DNA of 64,000 nucleotides from NCBI RefSeq assembly GCF_000196615.1, contig NC_014306.1, forward strand, positions 1,364,001 through 1,428,000, given 5' to 3'. The translations under genes and the position numbers were made by a program. The DNA is from Erwinia billingiae Eb661 (lineage in GTDB: Bacteria > Pseudomonadota > Gammaproteobacteria > Enterobacterales > Enterobacteriaceae). Numbering within the stretch: the first letter of the stretch is position 1; each line of letters begins with the position of its first letter. The notes beneath the pieces are model-generated. The model saw only the letters and a list, made by a program, of their open reading frames with translations. It searched no databases and was not told where the DNA came from. Positions 27,264-35,731 of the stretch are shown one piece after another.

Positions 27264-27287
27264 CGCAAATAACTGGCAATCAGAGGT

Positions 27288-27449
27288 TCAATGTGACTTC
27301 ATGCCAGCAGCGGTCATCATCACGCGGAACAGCATCGCCACCACGCCAAGTGCCATTACGCTACCCGCGTAAATGGCAACCATCCACAGTACGCGTTTCC
27401 ACGCTCGCGGTTTGACCGCCTGCTGTGTGTGTTGTGCTTCAATCATCAT
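27288..27449 (-). CDS. DUF2474-type small membrane protein of the bd oxidase operon
   Basis: 53 residues beginning MMIEAQHTQQAVKPRAWKR and then one membrane helix (VLWMVAIYAGSVMALGVVAM) followed by LFRVMMTAAGMKSH. GGAG lies 7 nt before the ATG. Position (94 bp after cydB, before the operon terminator), length and the WKRxLWxxAIxxxSVxALGxVA pattern fit the DUF2474 proteins found downstream of cyanide-insensitive bd oxidases. They are the counterpart of CydX, the short third subunit needed for oxidase assembly. Confidence 0.8.
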   Translation of the reverse strand: MMIEAQHTQQAVKPRAWKRVLWMVAIYAGSVMALGVVAMLFRVMMTAAGMKSH

Positions 27450-27543
27450 CGTGTCTCCAAAATATCCCGCAGTATGCCGGGTGCCGGTGGCTTAACTGCC
27501 CGCCTGCACCCGGCTCTGTTGTGGTTATCAGATTGCCGTTAAA

Positions 27544-28551
27544 TCAATGGTAGCCTTCGTCTGCTTTGATTTTCCCACGGAACACGTAGTAGCTCCAGAA
27601 GGTGTAAACCAGGATCACCGGGATGATCAGCAGGCCACCGACCAGCATAAAGCCAAGGCTCTGCGGCGGTGAGGCCGCCTGCCAGATGGTGATGGACGGC
27701 GGAATAATGTTCGGCCAGATGCTGATGCCGAGGCCGGTAAAGCCCAGGAACACCAGCGCCAGCGTCAGCAGGAACGGCGAGTAGTGAGCATGGCGCTTCA
27801 GGGAACGCAACAGTCCCCACGAAGCCAGCAGCACCAGCACCGGGACCGGCAGGAACCAGAACAGGTTCGGCAGGGTAAACCAGCGCTGCATGATGTTGGC
27901 ATGCTCCAGCGGTGTCCAGATGCTGACCACGGCGATGATCGCCAGCAGCGCCAGCAACATCGGCTTAGCCAGTGCCGTCATCTTCCGGTGCAGCTCGTTC
28001 TCGGTCTTCATGATCAGCCAGGTGCTGCCCAGCAGTGCATACGCCACAACCAGACCCAGACCGCAGAACAGTGAGAACGGCGTCAGCCAACCCAGTTCCG
28101 GGCCGCTGTAAGCACGGTTGGTCACGCTGAAACCGTTGATGATCGCGCCCAGCGCCACACCCTGACTGAAGGTGGCCAGATAAGAGCCGACGATAAACGA
28201 CTTATCCCAGAACGGACGGTGCTCTTCAGTGGCTTTAAAGCGGAATTCAAACGCCACGCCACGGAAGATCAGACCAATCAGCATGGCGGTCAGCGGCACG
28301 GACAGTGCGTCAATGATCACCGCGTAAGCCAGCGGGAAGGCACCGTAAAGTGCTGCACCGCCCAGCACCAGCCAGGTTTCGTTACCATCCCACACCGGTG
28401 CGACGGTGTTAACCATCATGTCGCGCTCGGTGGCGTCCTTATTGAACGGGAACAGGATGCCGATACCCAGGTCGAAACCATCCATCACGATATACATCAG
28501 GGTCGAGAAGACGATGATGGTGAACCAGATTACAGGAAGATCGATACCCAC
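27544..28551 (-). CDS. cydB: Cytochrome bd-type quinol oxidase subunit II (CydB/CioB)
   Basis: 335 residues with eight or nine membrane helices; family signatures WFTIIVFSTLMYIVMDGFDLGIGILFPF, WDGNETWLVLGGAALYGAFP and SFIVGSYLATFSQGVALGAI. GTG start one base after the cydA stop. It is slightly shorter than E. coli CydB (379) and suits the CioB subgroup. It forms the terminal oxidase with the upstream subunit I. Confidence 0.93.
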   Translation of the reverse strand: MGIDLPVIWFTIIVFSTLMYIVMDGFDLGIGILFPFNKDATERDMMVNTVAPVWDGNETWLVLGGAALYGAFPLAYAVIIDALSVPLTAMLIGLIFRGVAFEFRFKATEEHRPFWDKSFIVGSYLATFSQGVALGAIINGFSVTNRAYSGPELGWLTPFSLFCGLGLVVAYALLGSTWLIMKTENELHRKMTALAKPMLLALLAIIAVVSIWTPLEHANIMQRWFTLPNLFWFLPVPVLVLLASWGLLRSLKRHAHYSPFLLTLALVFLGFTGLGISIWPNIIPPSITIWQAASPPQSLGFMLVGGLLIIPVILVYTFWSYYVFRGKIKADEGYH

Positions 28552-28552
28552 G

Positions 28553-29977
28553 TTATTTCCCCTCTTCCGGCGAATTTAATTTTTCCTGCACGGCTGACAG
28601 CGGACGTGAAGGGGTGTGATGGGTACCCGGACCGCCGTCTGGCGTGTGGTCACCTTCACCCGGTTGCGGGCCTTTCTTGATCAGGTTGAACAGGTAGGTA
28701 TAACCCACGCCGAACACCGACATATAGACCACGATAAAGGCAATCAGGCTGATGCTCATATGCAGATCGCCATGGGCAGATACCGCATCTTTGGTGCGCA
28801 GCAGACCGTAAACCACCCACGGCTGACGGCCGATTTCAGTGGTGAACCAACCCGCCAACAGTGCAATCAGACCTGATGGACCCATCGCCAGTGCAAACCA
28901 CAGGAACGGACGAGAGGTGTAAAGACGGTTACGGAAACGCAGCCACAGGCTGGCGAAGCCAAGGAACACCATCAGCATGCCCAGACCGGCCATCACGCGG
29001 AACGACCAGAAGATGATGGTCGAGTTAGGACGATCTTCTTTCGGGAATGACTTCAGCGCAGGCACTTGCTTGTGCAGACTGTGGGTCAGGATCAGGCTGC
29101 CCAGATACGGAATTTCAACCGCATACTTGGTTCTTTCCTGTTCCATGTCGGGAATACCGAACAGCACCAACGGCGTTGGCTCACCCGGTGGGTTTTCCCA
29201 GTGACCTTCAATCGCGGCAATCTTCGCCGGCTGATGCTCAAGGGTGTTCAGACCGTGGGCATCGCCCAGCATCGCCTGAATTGGCGAAACGATCAGCGCC
29301 ATCCACATGGCCATCGACAGCATTTTACGGATTGCCGGCGTGTCGTTTTTACGCAGCAGGTGCCACGCCGCAGAAGCGCCAACAAAGAAGGCGCTGGCGA
29401 GGAACGCCGCGGTGGACATATGCAGCAAGCGGAACGGGAAGGACGGGTTAAAGACAATCTTGAACCAGTCAACCGGGACCACAATGCCGTTCTGAATGGC
29501 ATAACCCTGCGGGGTCTGCATCCAGCTGTTCGAGGCGAGGATCCAGAAGGTCGAGATCAGGGTGCCCAACGCCACCATACAGGTAGCGAAGAAGTGCAGG
29601 CCCGGACCCACGCGGTTCCAGCCGAACAGCATCACGCCCAGGAAGCCCGCTTCGAGGAAGAACGCGGTAAGCACTTCGTAAGTCAGCAGCGGACCGGTCA
29701 CGCTGCCGGCAAACTGCGAGAAGCCGCTCCAGTTGGTGCCGAACTGATACGCCATGACCAGGCCGGACACCACGCCCATACCAAAGTTAACGGCGAAGAT
29801 TTTTGACCAGAAATGGTACAGGTCGCGATAATCCGGGTTTTTGGTTTTCAACCATAGCCCTTCCAACACCGCCAGGAAACTGGCGAGGCCGATAGTGATG
29901 GCCGGGAAGAGGATATGGAAGGAAACGGTAAACCCGAACTGTATCCTTGCCAGGTGGAACGCATCTAATCCAAACAT
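28553..29977 (-). CDS. cydA: Cytochrome bd-type quinol oxidase subunit I (CioA-type CydA)
   Basis: 474 residues. Haem ligands are visible: His21 (FTVSFHILFP, haem b595), His in RLLHMSTAAFLASAF and Met in FRVMAGLGML (haem b558); GWFTTEIGRQPW near the C-terminus carries the conserved Glu. The quinol loop (from GLNTLEHQPAKIAAIEG to about HSLHKQVPALKSF) is short, about 50 residues less than in E. coli CydA (522 residues), as in the cyanide-insensitive CioA branch. The ATG has GAGGT upstream. It would take electrons that Gcd and gluconate dehydrogenase deliver to the quinone pool. Confidence 0.93.
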   Translation of the reverse strand: MFGLDAFHLARIQFGFTVSFHILFPAITIGLASFLAVLEGLWLKTKNPDYRDLYHFWSKIFAVNFGMGVVSGLVMAYQFGTNWSGFSQFAGSVTGPLLTYEVLTAFFLEAGFLGVMLFGWNRVGPGLHFFATCMVALGTLISTFWILASNSWMQTPQGYAIQNGIVVPVDWFKIVFNPSFPFRLLHMSTAAFLASAFFVGASAAWHLLRKNDTPAIRKMLSMAMWMALIVSPIQAMLGDAHGLNTLEHQPAKIAAIEGHWENPPGEPTPLVLFGIPDMEQERTKYAVEIPYLGSLILTHSLHKQVPALKSFPKEDRPNSTIIFWSFRVMAGLGMLMVFLGFASLWLRFRNRLYTSRPFLWFALAMGPSGLIALLAGWFTTEIGRQPWVVYGLLRTKDAVSAHGDLHMSISLIAFIVVYMSVFGVGYTYLFNLIKKGPQPGEGDHTPDGGPGTHHTPSRPLSAVQEKLNSPEEGK

Positions 29978-30683
29978 TGCTTACCTCGATCTAACATAAT
30001 AAAAAACTGCCTTTCTTTTTTATTTACCGACATTTAACAAGCGGGCTACATTCAGCCGCCGCTAAACGGGTATTTCATCGAAGGATTGATCCTGAGACCA
30101 AATCAGGTGAAGGAGTAGCTACAGTAATAGGAAATCTGCCTATAACAGCGCGGATCTTTGCGATGAATTGTTTCATCATCAGGTTAAAATATTTTGACGC
30201 GCTGTTAAATAAGAGTAGCCGAATGATGCCGCAATGTAAGAATACTGTGTCTTTCGGGCCGGAAGGGCTTTTTGCAGCCGCCGTCGGGGAGAGGGAAGGG
30301 CGACGTATTGTAAAAAAGCGCGCGACTTTTAATTATGTATGAGCGCGTTGCTATAACTTTTTAGAGATTCAATTCCTCGAACAAGCGCACAAATGGGAAA
30401 TTAATCAGAAAAAACATCACTCCGAAAAGGGGTATGTTATTTTATTGTTATTTTAAAGGGTGTTTGAAATTAAATATTCACCCGCCGAATGTTATCAACA
30501 ATGGTCAGGTTCCCCTGCGTCATCACTTGCTATGAAAAACCGTGTAAATGTTAAACCTTAATTTCTTATTTTGATTCACGTAGAATCATTTTGTTACGTT
30601 TATCCCTTACGAAAAACGCGTTTTCTTGTTTTGGGTCAAAATGTGGTCAGCCGTTGTGTGACTACCTCGCCATGTGTCAAAAG

Positions 30684-30699
30684 TTTGATCTTCATCTCA
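30684..30699 (+). promoter_or_regulatory. Possible CRP site upstream of gntT
   Basis: TTTGA-N6-TCTCA, one mismatch in each half of TGTGA-N6-TCACA, flanked by A-rich left and right arms. E. coli gntT is CRP-activated, which makes it plausible. Confidence 0.4.
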
Positions 30700-30739
30700 A
30701 AATGTAAATTTCCCGCTGCCGGAGCATATCAGCGTTGGG

Positions 30740-30769
30740 ATGTTACCGTTAACATGTTCCCGGTAACAC
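30740..30769 (+). promoter_or_regulatory. Two overlapping GntR operators before gntT
   Basis: ATGTTACCGTTAACAT at 30740-30755 has perfectly inverted ATGTTA/TAACAT halves. It shares two bases with ATGTTCCCGGTAACAC at 30754-30769, so the centres are 14 bp apart. This is the GntR operator pattern that represses gluconate genes in E. coli, and it lies 115-145 bp before the gntT start. Confidence 0.8.
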
Positions 30770-30882
30770 CTCGTGAGTTATGCCTGAATACCCTGACACT
30801 GATACCCGTCACGCCGTGAGCAAGGCGGGAAAAATTAATGTGACCCTGATGACGCATCCGGGCCACACACCGGAGAATATTT

Positions 30883-32199
30883 ATGCCATTAGTCATCGTT
30901 GCGATTGGCGTAGTGCTGTTACTGCTGCTGATGATCCGCTTGAAATTGAATGGATTCATTGCCCTGATCCTGGTCGCACTGGCGGTCGGCGTGATGCAGG
31001 GAATGCCTGTTAACAAAGTGATTGGTTCGATCAAAGCTGGCGTCGGCGGCACGCTGGGCAGCCTGGCACTGATTATGGGCTTCGGCGCGATGCTCGGCAA
31101 ACTGCTGGCGGACTGTGGCGGTGCGCAGCGCATTGCCACCACGCTGATTGCCAAATTTGGCACCAAACACATTCAATGGGCGGTGGTGCTGACCGGGTTT
31201 ACCGTCGGCTTCGCGCTGTTCTATGAAGTGGGCTTTGTGCTGCTGTTGCCGCTGGTGCTGACCATCGCGGCTTCTGCGCGCGTACCTTTACTCTACGTTG
31301 GCGTGCCGATGGCGGCGGCGCTGTCCGTCACCCATGGCTTCCTGCCTCCGCACCCGGGCCCAACGGCTATCGCCACGTTGTTCCACGCGGATATGGGGAA
31401 AACGCTGCTGTTCGGTACGCTGTTGGGGATCCCTACGGTAATCCTGGCGGGCCCCGTCTACACCCGTTTCCTGAAGAGCATTGATAAGCCAATCCCGGAA
31501 GGTCTGTATAACAAGAAAACCTTCACCGAAGCCGAGATGCCAGGGTTTGGCGTCAGCGTCTGGACCGCGTTAGTCCCGGTGGTGCTGATGGCGTTGCGTG
31601 CAGTTGCTGAGATGGTGTTGCCAAAAGGGCATCCGCTGCTGGCCTATGCCGAGTTCTTTGGTGACCCAATCATGGCAACGCTGATTGCGGTGTTAATTGC
31701 GATCTTCACCTTTGGGCTGAACCGCGGCCGCACCATGGATGAAGTGATGCGGACGCTGACCGACTCAATCAAAATCATCGCCATGATGCTGTTGATTATC
31801 GGCGGTGGCGGGGCCTTCAAGCAGGTGCTGGTCGACAGTGGCGTGGATAAATACATCGCCGGCATGATGGAAGGCAGTACCATCTCGCCAATCCTGATGG
31901 CCTGGTCGATTGCCGCCGCGCTGCGTATTGCGCTGGGCTCTGCAACCGTTGCGGCGATTACTGCCGGTGGCATTGTCGCCCCGATTATCGCCACCACCGG
32001 CGTCAGCCCTGAGCTGATGGTGATTGCGGTTGGTTCCGGTAGCGTGATCTTCTCGCACGTTAACGATCCCGGCTTCTGGCTGTTCAAAGAGTATTTCAAC
32101 CTGACTATCGGCGAAACCATTCGTGCGTGGTCCGGCCTGGAAACGGTGATTTCGCTGTGCGGCTTAATCGGCTGCCTGCTGTTGCAGAACGTGGTGTAA
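30883..32199 (+). CDS. gntT: High-affinity gluconate permease GntT
   Basis: 438 residues, the same length as E. coli GntT and very similar to it as recalled (MPLVIVAIGVVLLLLLMIR, SIKAGVGGTLGSLALIMGFG, VGSGSVIFSHVNDPGFWLFK). GntP-family proton symporter with about 12-14 membrane helices. It imports gluconate, the product of Gcd in the periplasm, into the cytoplasm. GGAGA lies 8 nt before the ATG. GntR operators and a CRP-like site lie upstream; gntR itself is outside the window. Confidence 0.96.
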   Translation: MPLVIVAIGVVLLLLLMIRLKLNGFIALILVALAVGVMQGMPVNKVIGSIKAGVGGTLGSLALIMGFGAMLGKLLADCGGAQRIATTLIAKFGTKHIQWAVVLTGFTVGFALFYEVGFVLLLPLVLTIAASARVPLLYVGVPMAAALSVTHGFLPPHPGPTAIATLFHADMGKTLLFGTLLGIPTVILAGPVYTRFLKSIDKPIPEGLYNKKTFTEAEMPGFGVSVWTALVPVVLMALRAVAEMVLPKGHPLLAYAEFFGDPIMATLIAVLIAIFTFGLNRGRTMDEVMRTLTDSIKIIAMMLLIIGGGGAFKQVLVDSGVDKYIAGMMEGSTISPILMAWSIAAALRIALGSATVAAITAGGIVAPIIATTGVSPELMVIAVGSGSVIFSHVNDPGFWLFKEYFNLTIGETIRAWSGLETVISLCGLIGCLLLQNVV

Positions 32200-32206
32200 G
32201 CTTGCT

Positions 32207-32231
32207 GGCCTGCCTGTAAGGGCAGGCCTTT
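32207..32231 (+). terminator. Terminator of gntT
   Basis: GGCCTGCC / GGCAGGCC (8 bp, perfect) with a 6-nt loop, followed by only three T residues. Confidence 0.6.
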
Positions 32232-32294
32232 GCCCCCATTCGCCAGACCATATAACGTTTTTGTCGTGAGTCTCAGGTCCAGAAAATTAAAATG

Positions 32295-32311
32295 CTTAAG
32301 GTTGTCCTAAT
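32295..32311 (+). promoter_or_regulatory. PmrA (BasR) box of eptA
   Basis: CTTAAG-GTTGT-CCTAAT. It matches the YTTAAK-N5-YTTAAK consensus at 11 of 12 positions and resembles the known eptA box of E. coli/Salmonella. CATACT at 32323-32328 can serve as the -10. It lies 58 bp before the eptA ATG. Confidence 0.75.
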
Positions 32312-32368
32312 CTTAAAAATGTCATACTGCTGCAATAATTTCTGACGTTCACCGGACCTGCTTTGTTT

Positions 32369-34003
32369 ATGTCACTGTCATCGATTCTGAAACGGCCCAC
32401 GCTCAGTCGGGTTGCCTTCCTGATATTGTTTTCCGTTTATATCGCCGTATTCCTCAATATTGCCTATTACCGGCAGGTGCTGGCCAACTTGCCGCTGACC
32501 TCATTCCATAACCTGTTGGTCTTTTTTTCGATGCCGGTGGTGGCATTTAGCGTGATTAATATCCTGCTAACCATTGCCTCCTTTATATGGCTCGACCGCA
32601 TTCTTATTGCCATTTTTATTCTGGTCTCAGCATCAGCCCAATATTTCATTATGAATTACGGGATTATCATCGATCGTTCAATGATAACCAATATGCTGGA
32701 CACCACGCCTTCCGAGACGCTGGCATTAGTGACCCCGCAACTGTTATTCGCCATCTTAGTCCTTGGCCTGTTGATGGTGATTGTGGCGTTTTGGATAAAA
32801 ATTAAAAAAACGCAGCCGGTGTGGAAGAGTTTGGTTTTTCGTCTGGCCAGCCTGGTGGTCTCGGTGGCGTTGATTGCTCTCGTTGCCACCTTCTTTTATA
32901 AAGATTACGCCTCGTTATTCCGCAACGATAAAGAGCTGGTGAAATCGCTATCGCCTTCCAACAGTATCGTCGCGTCCTATTCTTATTACTCTCACCACAA
33001 GCTGGATAATCTGCCATTGGTGAAAATAGGCGAAGATGCGAAACAAAATCCAAAAATGCTGGCCGGCCCGAAGAAGACCCTGACCATTTTGGTGCTCGGT
33101 GAAACCTCGCGTGCCGATAATTTCTCGTTATCTGGCTACGGCCGTGATACCAACCCGTTGCTGGCGAAAGATAACGTCTTCTATTTCCCTCATACGACGT
33201 CATGTGGCACCGCCACCGCGGTTTCCGTGCCGTGCATGTTCTCGAATATGCCCAGAGCCCATTACGATGAAGAACTGGCCAGTCATCAGGAAGGCCTGTT
33301 GGATGTGATTCAGCGTGCGGGAATTAACGTCTTGTGGAAAGAAAATGATGGCGGCTGCAAAGGGGCTTGCGATCGTGTTCCCCATGAAGATGTCACCAGC
33401 CTGGATTTACCCGGCATGTGCATTGAGGGTGAGTGCCACGATGAGATCCTGTTTAATAAGCTCGAGGATTATATTAAAAATCTGAAAGGCAACGGCGTCA
33501 TTGTGCTGCACACCATCGGTAGCCATGGCCCGACCTACTATCATCGTTATCCTGCCAGCTTCCGTAAGTTCACGCCAACCTGTGATACGAACGAGATCCA
33601 GACCTGCAGCAGCGAGCAGCTGGTAAATACCTATGACAACACCATTCTGTATATCGATTATATTGTCGATAAAGCCATCACGGTGTTGAAGCAGAACGAT
33701 GCGAATTTCACTACCAGCCTGGTCTATCTGTCCGACCACGGCGAGTCGCTGGGTGAAAGTGGCGTCTATCTGCACGGTATGCCGTATGCCATTGCGCCGG
33801 TTCAACAAAAGCATGTGCCGATGCTGATCTGGCTGTCGGAAGATTACAAAAAACGCTTTGGTATTAATGAGACCTGTCTGAAGAAAGAGGCGGCGAACAA
33901 CAACTATTCTCAGGATAATCTGTTCTCCACCCTGCTGGGGCTCACGGGGACCGAGACCAAAGAATATGTGCCGTCTGATGACATTCTTGCAAGCTGCCGC
34001 TGA
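32369..34003 (+). CDS. eptA: Lipid A phosphoethanolamine transferase EptA
   Basis: 544 residues from the ATG at 32369; an in-frame TTG two codons upstream is less likely. Five N-terminal membrane helices (to about residue 175), then a periplasmic sulfatase-fold domain. Glu245 (LGETSRAD), nucleophile Thr281 (TSCGTATAVSVPCMF), and the metal motif LSDHGESLGESGVYLHG are present, with several disulphide cysteines (CKGACD, CIEGEC, CDTNEIQTC). It adds phosphoethanolamine from phosphatidylethanolamine to lipid A phosphates. A PmrA box upstream implies PmrAB control, together with the arn operon. A broken arnA copy follows 18 bp downstream. Confidence 0.94.
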   Translation: MSLSSILKRPTLSRVAFLILFSVYIAVFLNIAYYRQVLANLPLTSFHNLLVFFSMPVVAFSVINILLTIASFIWLDRILIAIFILVSASAQYFIMNYGIIIDRSMITNMLDTTPSETLALVTPQLLFAILVLGLLMVIVAFWIKIKKTQPVWKSLVFRLASLVVSVALIALVATFFYKDYASLFRNDKELVKSLSPSNSIVASYSYYSHHKLDNLPLVKIGEDAKQNPKMLAGPKKTLTILVLGETSRADNFSLSGYGRDTNPLLAKDNVFYFPHTTSCGTATAVSVPCMFSNMPRAHYDEELASHQEGLLDVIQRAGINVLWKENDGGCKGACDRVPHEDVTSLDLPGMCIEGECHDEILFNKLEDYIKNLKGNGVIVLHTIGSHGPTYYHRYPASFRKFTPTCDTNEIQTCSSEQLVNTYDNTILYIDYIVDKAITVLKQNDANFTTSLVYLSDHGESLGESGVYLHGMPYAIAPVQQKHVPMLIWLSEDYKKRFGINETCLKKEAANNNYSQDNLFSTLLGLTGTETKEYVPSDDILASCR

Positions 34004-34021
34004 TTGAGGGAGTGAGCGTTG

Positions 34022-34276
34022 ATGAAAGCGATCGTCTTTGCTTATCATGACATGGGCTGCGCCGGACTGAAGGCGCTGATCGAGGCCGGGATTGAGGTTC
34101 TGGCGGTCTTCACCCATCCAGACGCGGTGGGAGAAAATCACTTCCACGGCTCGGTGGCGCTGGCTGCAGAGCAACAGGGCATTGCGGTGTATACGCCCGA
34201 GGATGTCAATCTGGCTGCGTCATTCAGCCATACAATGGCCTTAACCAGCGGCCAGGTTTTATCGCTAGCTCGCTGA
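34022..34276 (+). pseudogene. Truncated second copy of arnA (formyltransferase N-terminus)
   Basis: 84 residues. The first 64 ([20 protein letters not shown], then [27 protein letters not shown]) align without gaps to the start of ArnA, being similar to but clearly different from the intact copy at 17538. The last 20 residues are unrelated and end at a stop after LSLAR; the THF-binding NLHGSLLP region and the whole decarboxylase domain are gone. GAGGGAG lies about 10 nt upstream and the gene follows eptA by 18 bp, so it is probably still transcribed and translated. It looks like the stump of an eptA-linked arnA-type gene. Confidence 0.8.
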
Positions 34277-34290
34277 AATCGTTATCAGTT

Positions 34291-34316
34291 GGAGCCGTTT
34301 ATCGGCTCCTTTTATT
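34291..34316 (+). terminator. Terminator of the eptA transcript
   Basis: GGAGCCG / CGGCTCC with a 5-nt loop, then TTTTATT, 14 bp after the broken arnA stop. Confidence 0.82.
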
Positions 34317-34382
34317 CGCGAATCCCGCCCTGCACCCGGTAATCTCATCCAAGGCTGTTGCCAAAAAACACCTTTGCTAAGT

Positions 34383-34427
34383 ATACTATCACCTTGATAG
34401 TATTTGGTTTTTTGACTAAAGCCAAAT
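34383..34427 (+). repeat. Paired inverted repeats in an AT-rich leader
   Basis: A perfect 9-bp inverted repeat ATACTATCA-CCT-TGATAGTAT (34383-34403) is followed by TTGGTTTTTT. A second one, ATTTGG / CCAAAT (34402-34407 and 34422-34427), overlaps its right arm. The rest of the 311-bp gap before the next gene (34277-34587) shows no other structure. The first hairpin plus T-run looks like a terminator; the overlap would make the two structures alternative. Confidence 0.55.
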
Positions 34428-34587
34428 TTCGACCGGCAATAAAAATAACAAACGACCTTAAGTCAATTTGCCCCATTTTCGGCGCAGGCCACCCAACACC
34501 TTTCTCAAACGCCTTCTGCGTTACACGGTTAATTATCCTTTTTATTAAACAGGTCTGTGGGCAATTGCCTTTGGGGATGTATGCAGT

Positions 34588-35694
34588 ATGGAAAATGAAC
34601 AGATTCAGGTGCCGACGCTCCCCGAGCTGCCGCTTAAGGGGATCCCGCAGGAAATACTGCGGTTAGGAAAACGCCTGGCGGACACCAAATATCAGATCGA
34701 TATGCTCGGGAAAACAGGCTGGGGTGAACTGACGGCCAACCTTCACGGCCTTGAAGCCAGCGGTGAATGGGACGGGCCGGATGATGCCCTGACCTTTTTT
34801 AGCAAAATTTTTCCCTTCGCCAGGCTGCCGGCGGAAACCGAACCGCTGGGCATTTTCCGCGTGCCGACGGAGCGGGTGATTGGGCGTAGCTGGCGCTGGT
34901 GGCCAGAGCATTTGAGCGCCACCAGTGAAACGAAACTCCTTGAGCACCTGGACGGTCCGATGGCGGCGGAGAGTACCTCATGGTATTTCCTGCCTTCACT
35001 TGGGCTGCTGCTGGCTGCGCAGGGGCAAAGCCGGGTGAACTATTGTCGTCTGCGGCATATCCCCTTTATCACCGCACGGGTCAGTAATCTGAACTACCCT
35101 CCGGCCGACCGTTTCCGTCTTTATCACGTCACCAAAGGCCAGACGCGGCAGAGTTGGGTGGTGTATAACGACCGTTATCTCCAACCGGTTCAATGGCCGC
35201 GTATCACCTTGCCAGCATTAACCACCTATGGGGTGCACAGCGGCAGTTGGCCAGTGACATTTCCGCCGGTCGAGCGTATTTTCGACGCGCTGTATCATCC
35301 GCAGCCCGCGGAAGACTTTATTGCGCCTTGTGTCGATCTGAATGCGGTTAAAGAGGCGATTGAAGCGGAAAAACTGGCGGAAAAAGCGGCCAAAAAACCG
35401 GTGAAAATGGCGCTCAGCGATATGGATATCACCAATATCTGGCCGGTCAGCCTGACGCTGTCGTTCTTCTTTATCCTGGCGCTGGTGGTGGCAGGGCTTA
35501 CCGCGGGTGAAGGGATTACCGGCTGTATCAGCCTGCTGGTCTGTGGCATGGCCGGAAGCCTGTTGCTGTTTCTTGCCACGCCGGTGTTTCTGGTGAGCAA
35601 GCGCTTACGAAGAAACTATGATAATGATGGATCGGATGAGGAGCCAGCGGAAGAGCCGCTGCAAAAGGCGGAGGCGCAAACTCCCGCGGGCTGA
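34588..35694 (+). CDS. Unrecognised protein with two C-terminal membrane helices
   Basis: 368 residues, family not recognised. No signal peptide. Residues about 1-270 are soluble, Trp- and Pro-rich (WGELTANLHGLEASGEWDGP, IGRSWRWWPEHL, CRLRHIPFITARVSNLNYPP). A short Lys/Ala/Glu coiled coil (EAIEAEKLAEKAAKKPVK) follows, then two hydrophobic helices at about 285-308 and 312-335 and a charged Glu-rich tail. The N-terminal part should thus be cytoplasmic and tethered to the membrane. The start at 34588 has GGGGAT about 10 nt upstream, a weak site. It follows an AT-rich leader and precedes a GST gene by 37 bp on the same strand. Confidence 0.7.
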   Translation: MENEQIQVPTLPELPLKGIPQEILRLGKRLADTKYQIDMLGKTGWGELTANLHGLEASGEWDGPDDALTFFSKIFPFARLPAETEPLGIFRVPTERVIGRSWRWWPEHLSATSETKLLEHLDGPMAAESTSWYFLPSLGLLLAAQGQSRVNYCRLRHIPFITARVSNLNYPPADRFRLYHVTKGQTRQSWVVYNDRYLQPVQWPRITLPALTTYGVHSGSWPVTFPPVERIFDALYHPQPAEDFIAPCVDLNAVKEAIEAEKLAEKAAKKPVKMALSDMDITNIWPVSLTLSFFFILALVVAGLTAGEGITGCISLLVCGMAGSLLLFLATPVFLVSKRLRRNYDNDGSDEEPAEEPLQKAEAQTPAG

Positions 35695-35731
35695 GGATCA
35701 AACCTGTTATTAACAGCATAAGGATAACGTC

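Larger units (their letters stand above)
29978..30882. promoter_or_regulatory. Long divergent intergenic region between cydA and gntT
   Basis: 905 bp, AT-rich in its middle, with no convincing gene on either strand. The left part holds the cydA promoter. The right part holds the gntT control region: a CRP-like site and two overlapping GntR operators (listed separately). The central 400 bp (about 30230-30640) show nothing I can name. Confidence 0.5.

Noticed and set aside
30571..30819. 82-codon frame in the gntT upstream region
   Set aside because: It runs across the CRP-like site and both GntR operators and has no ribosome site.
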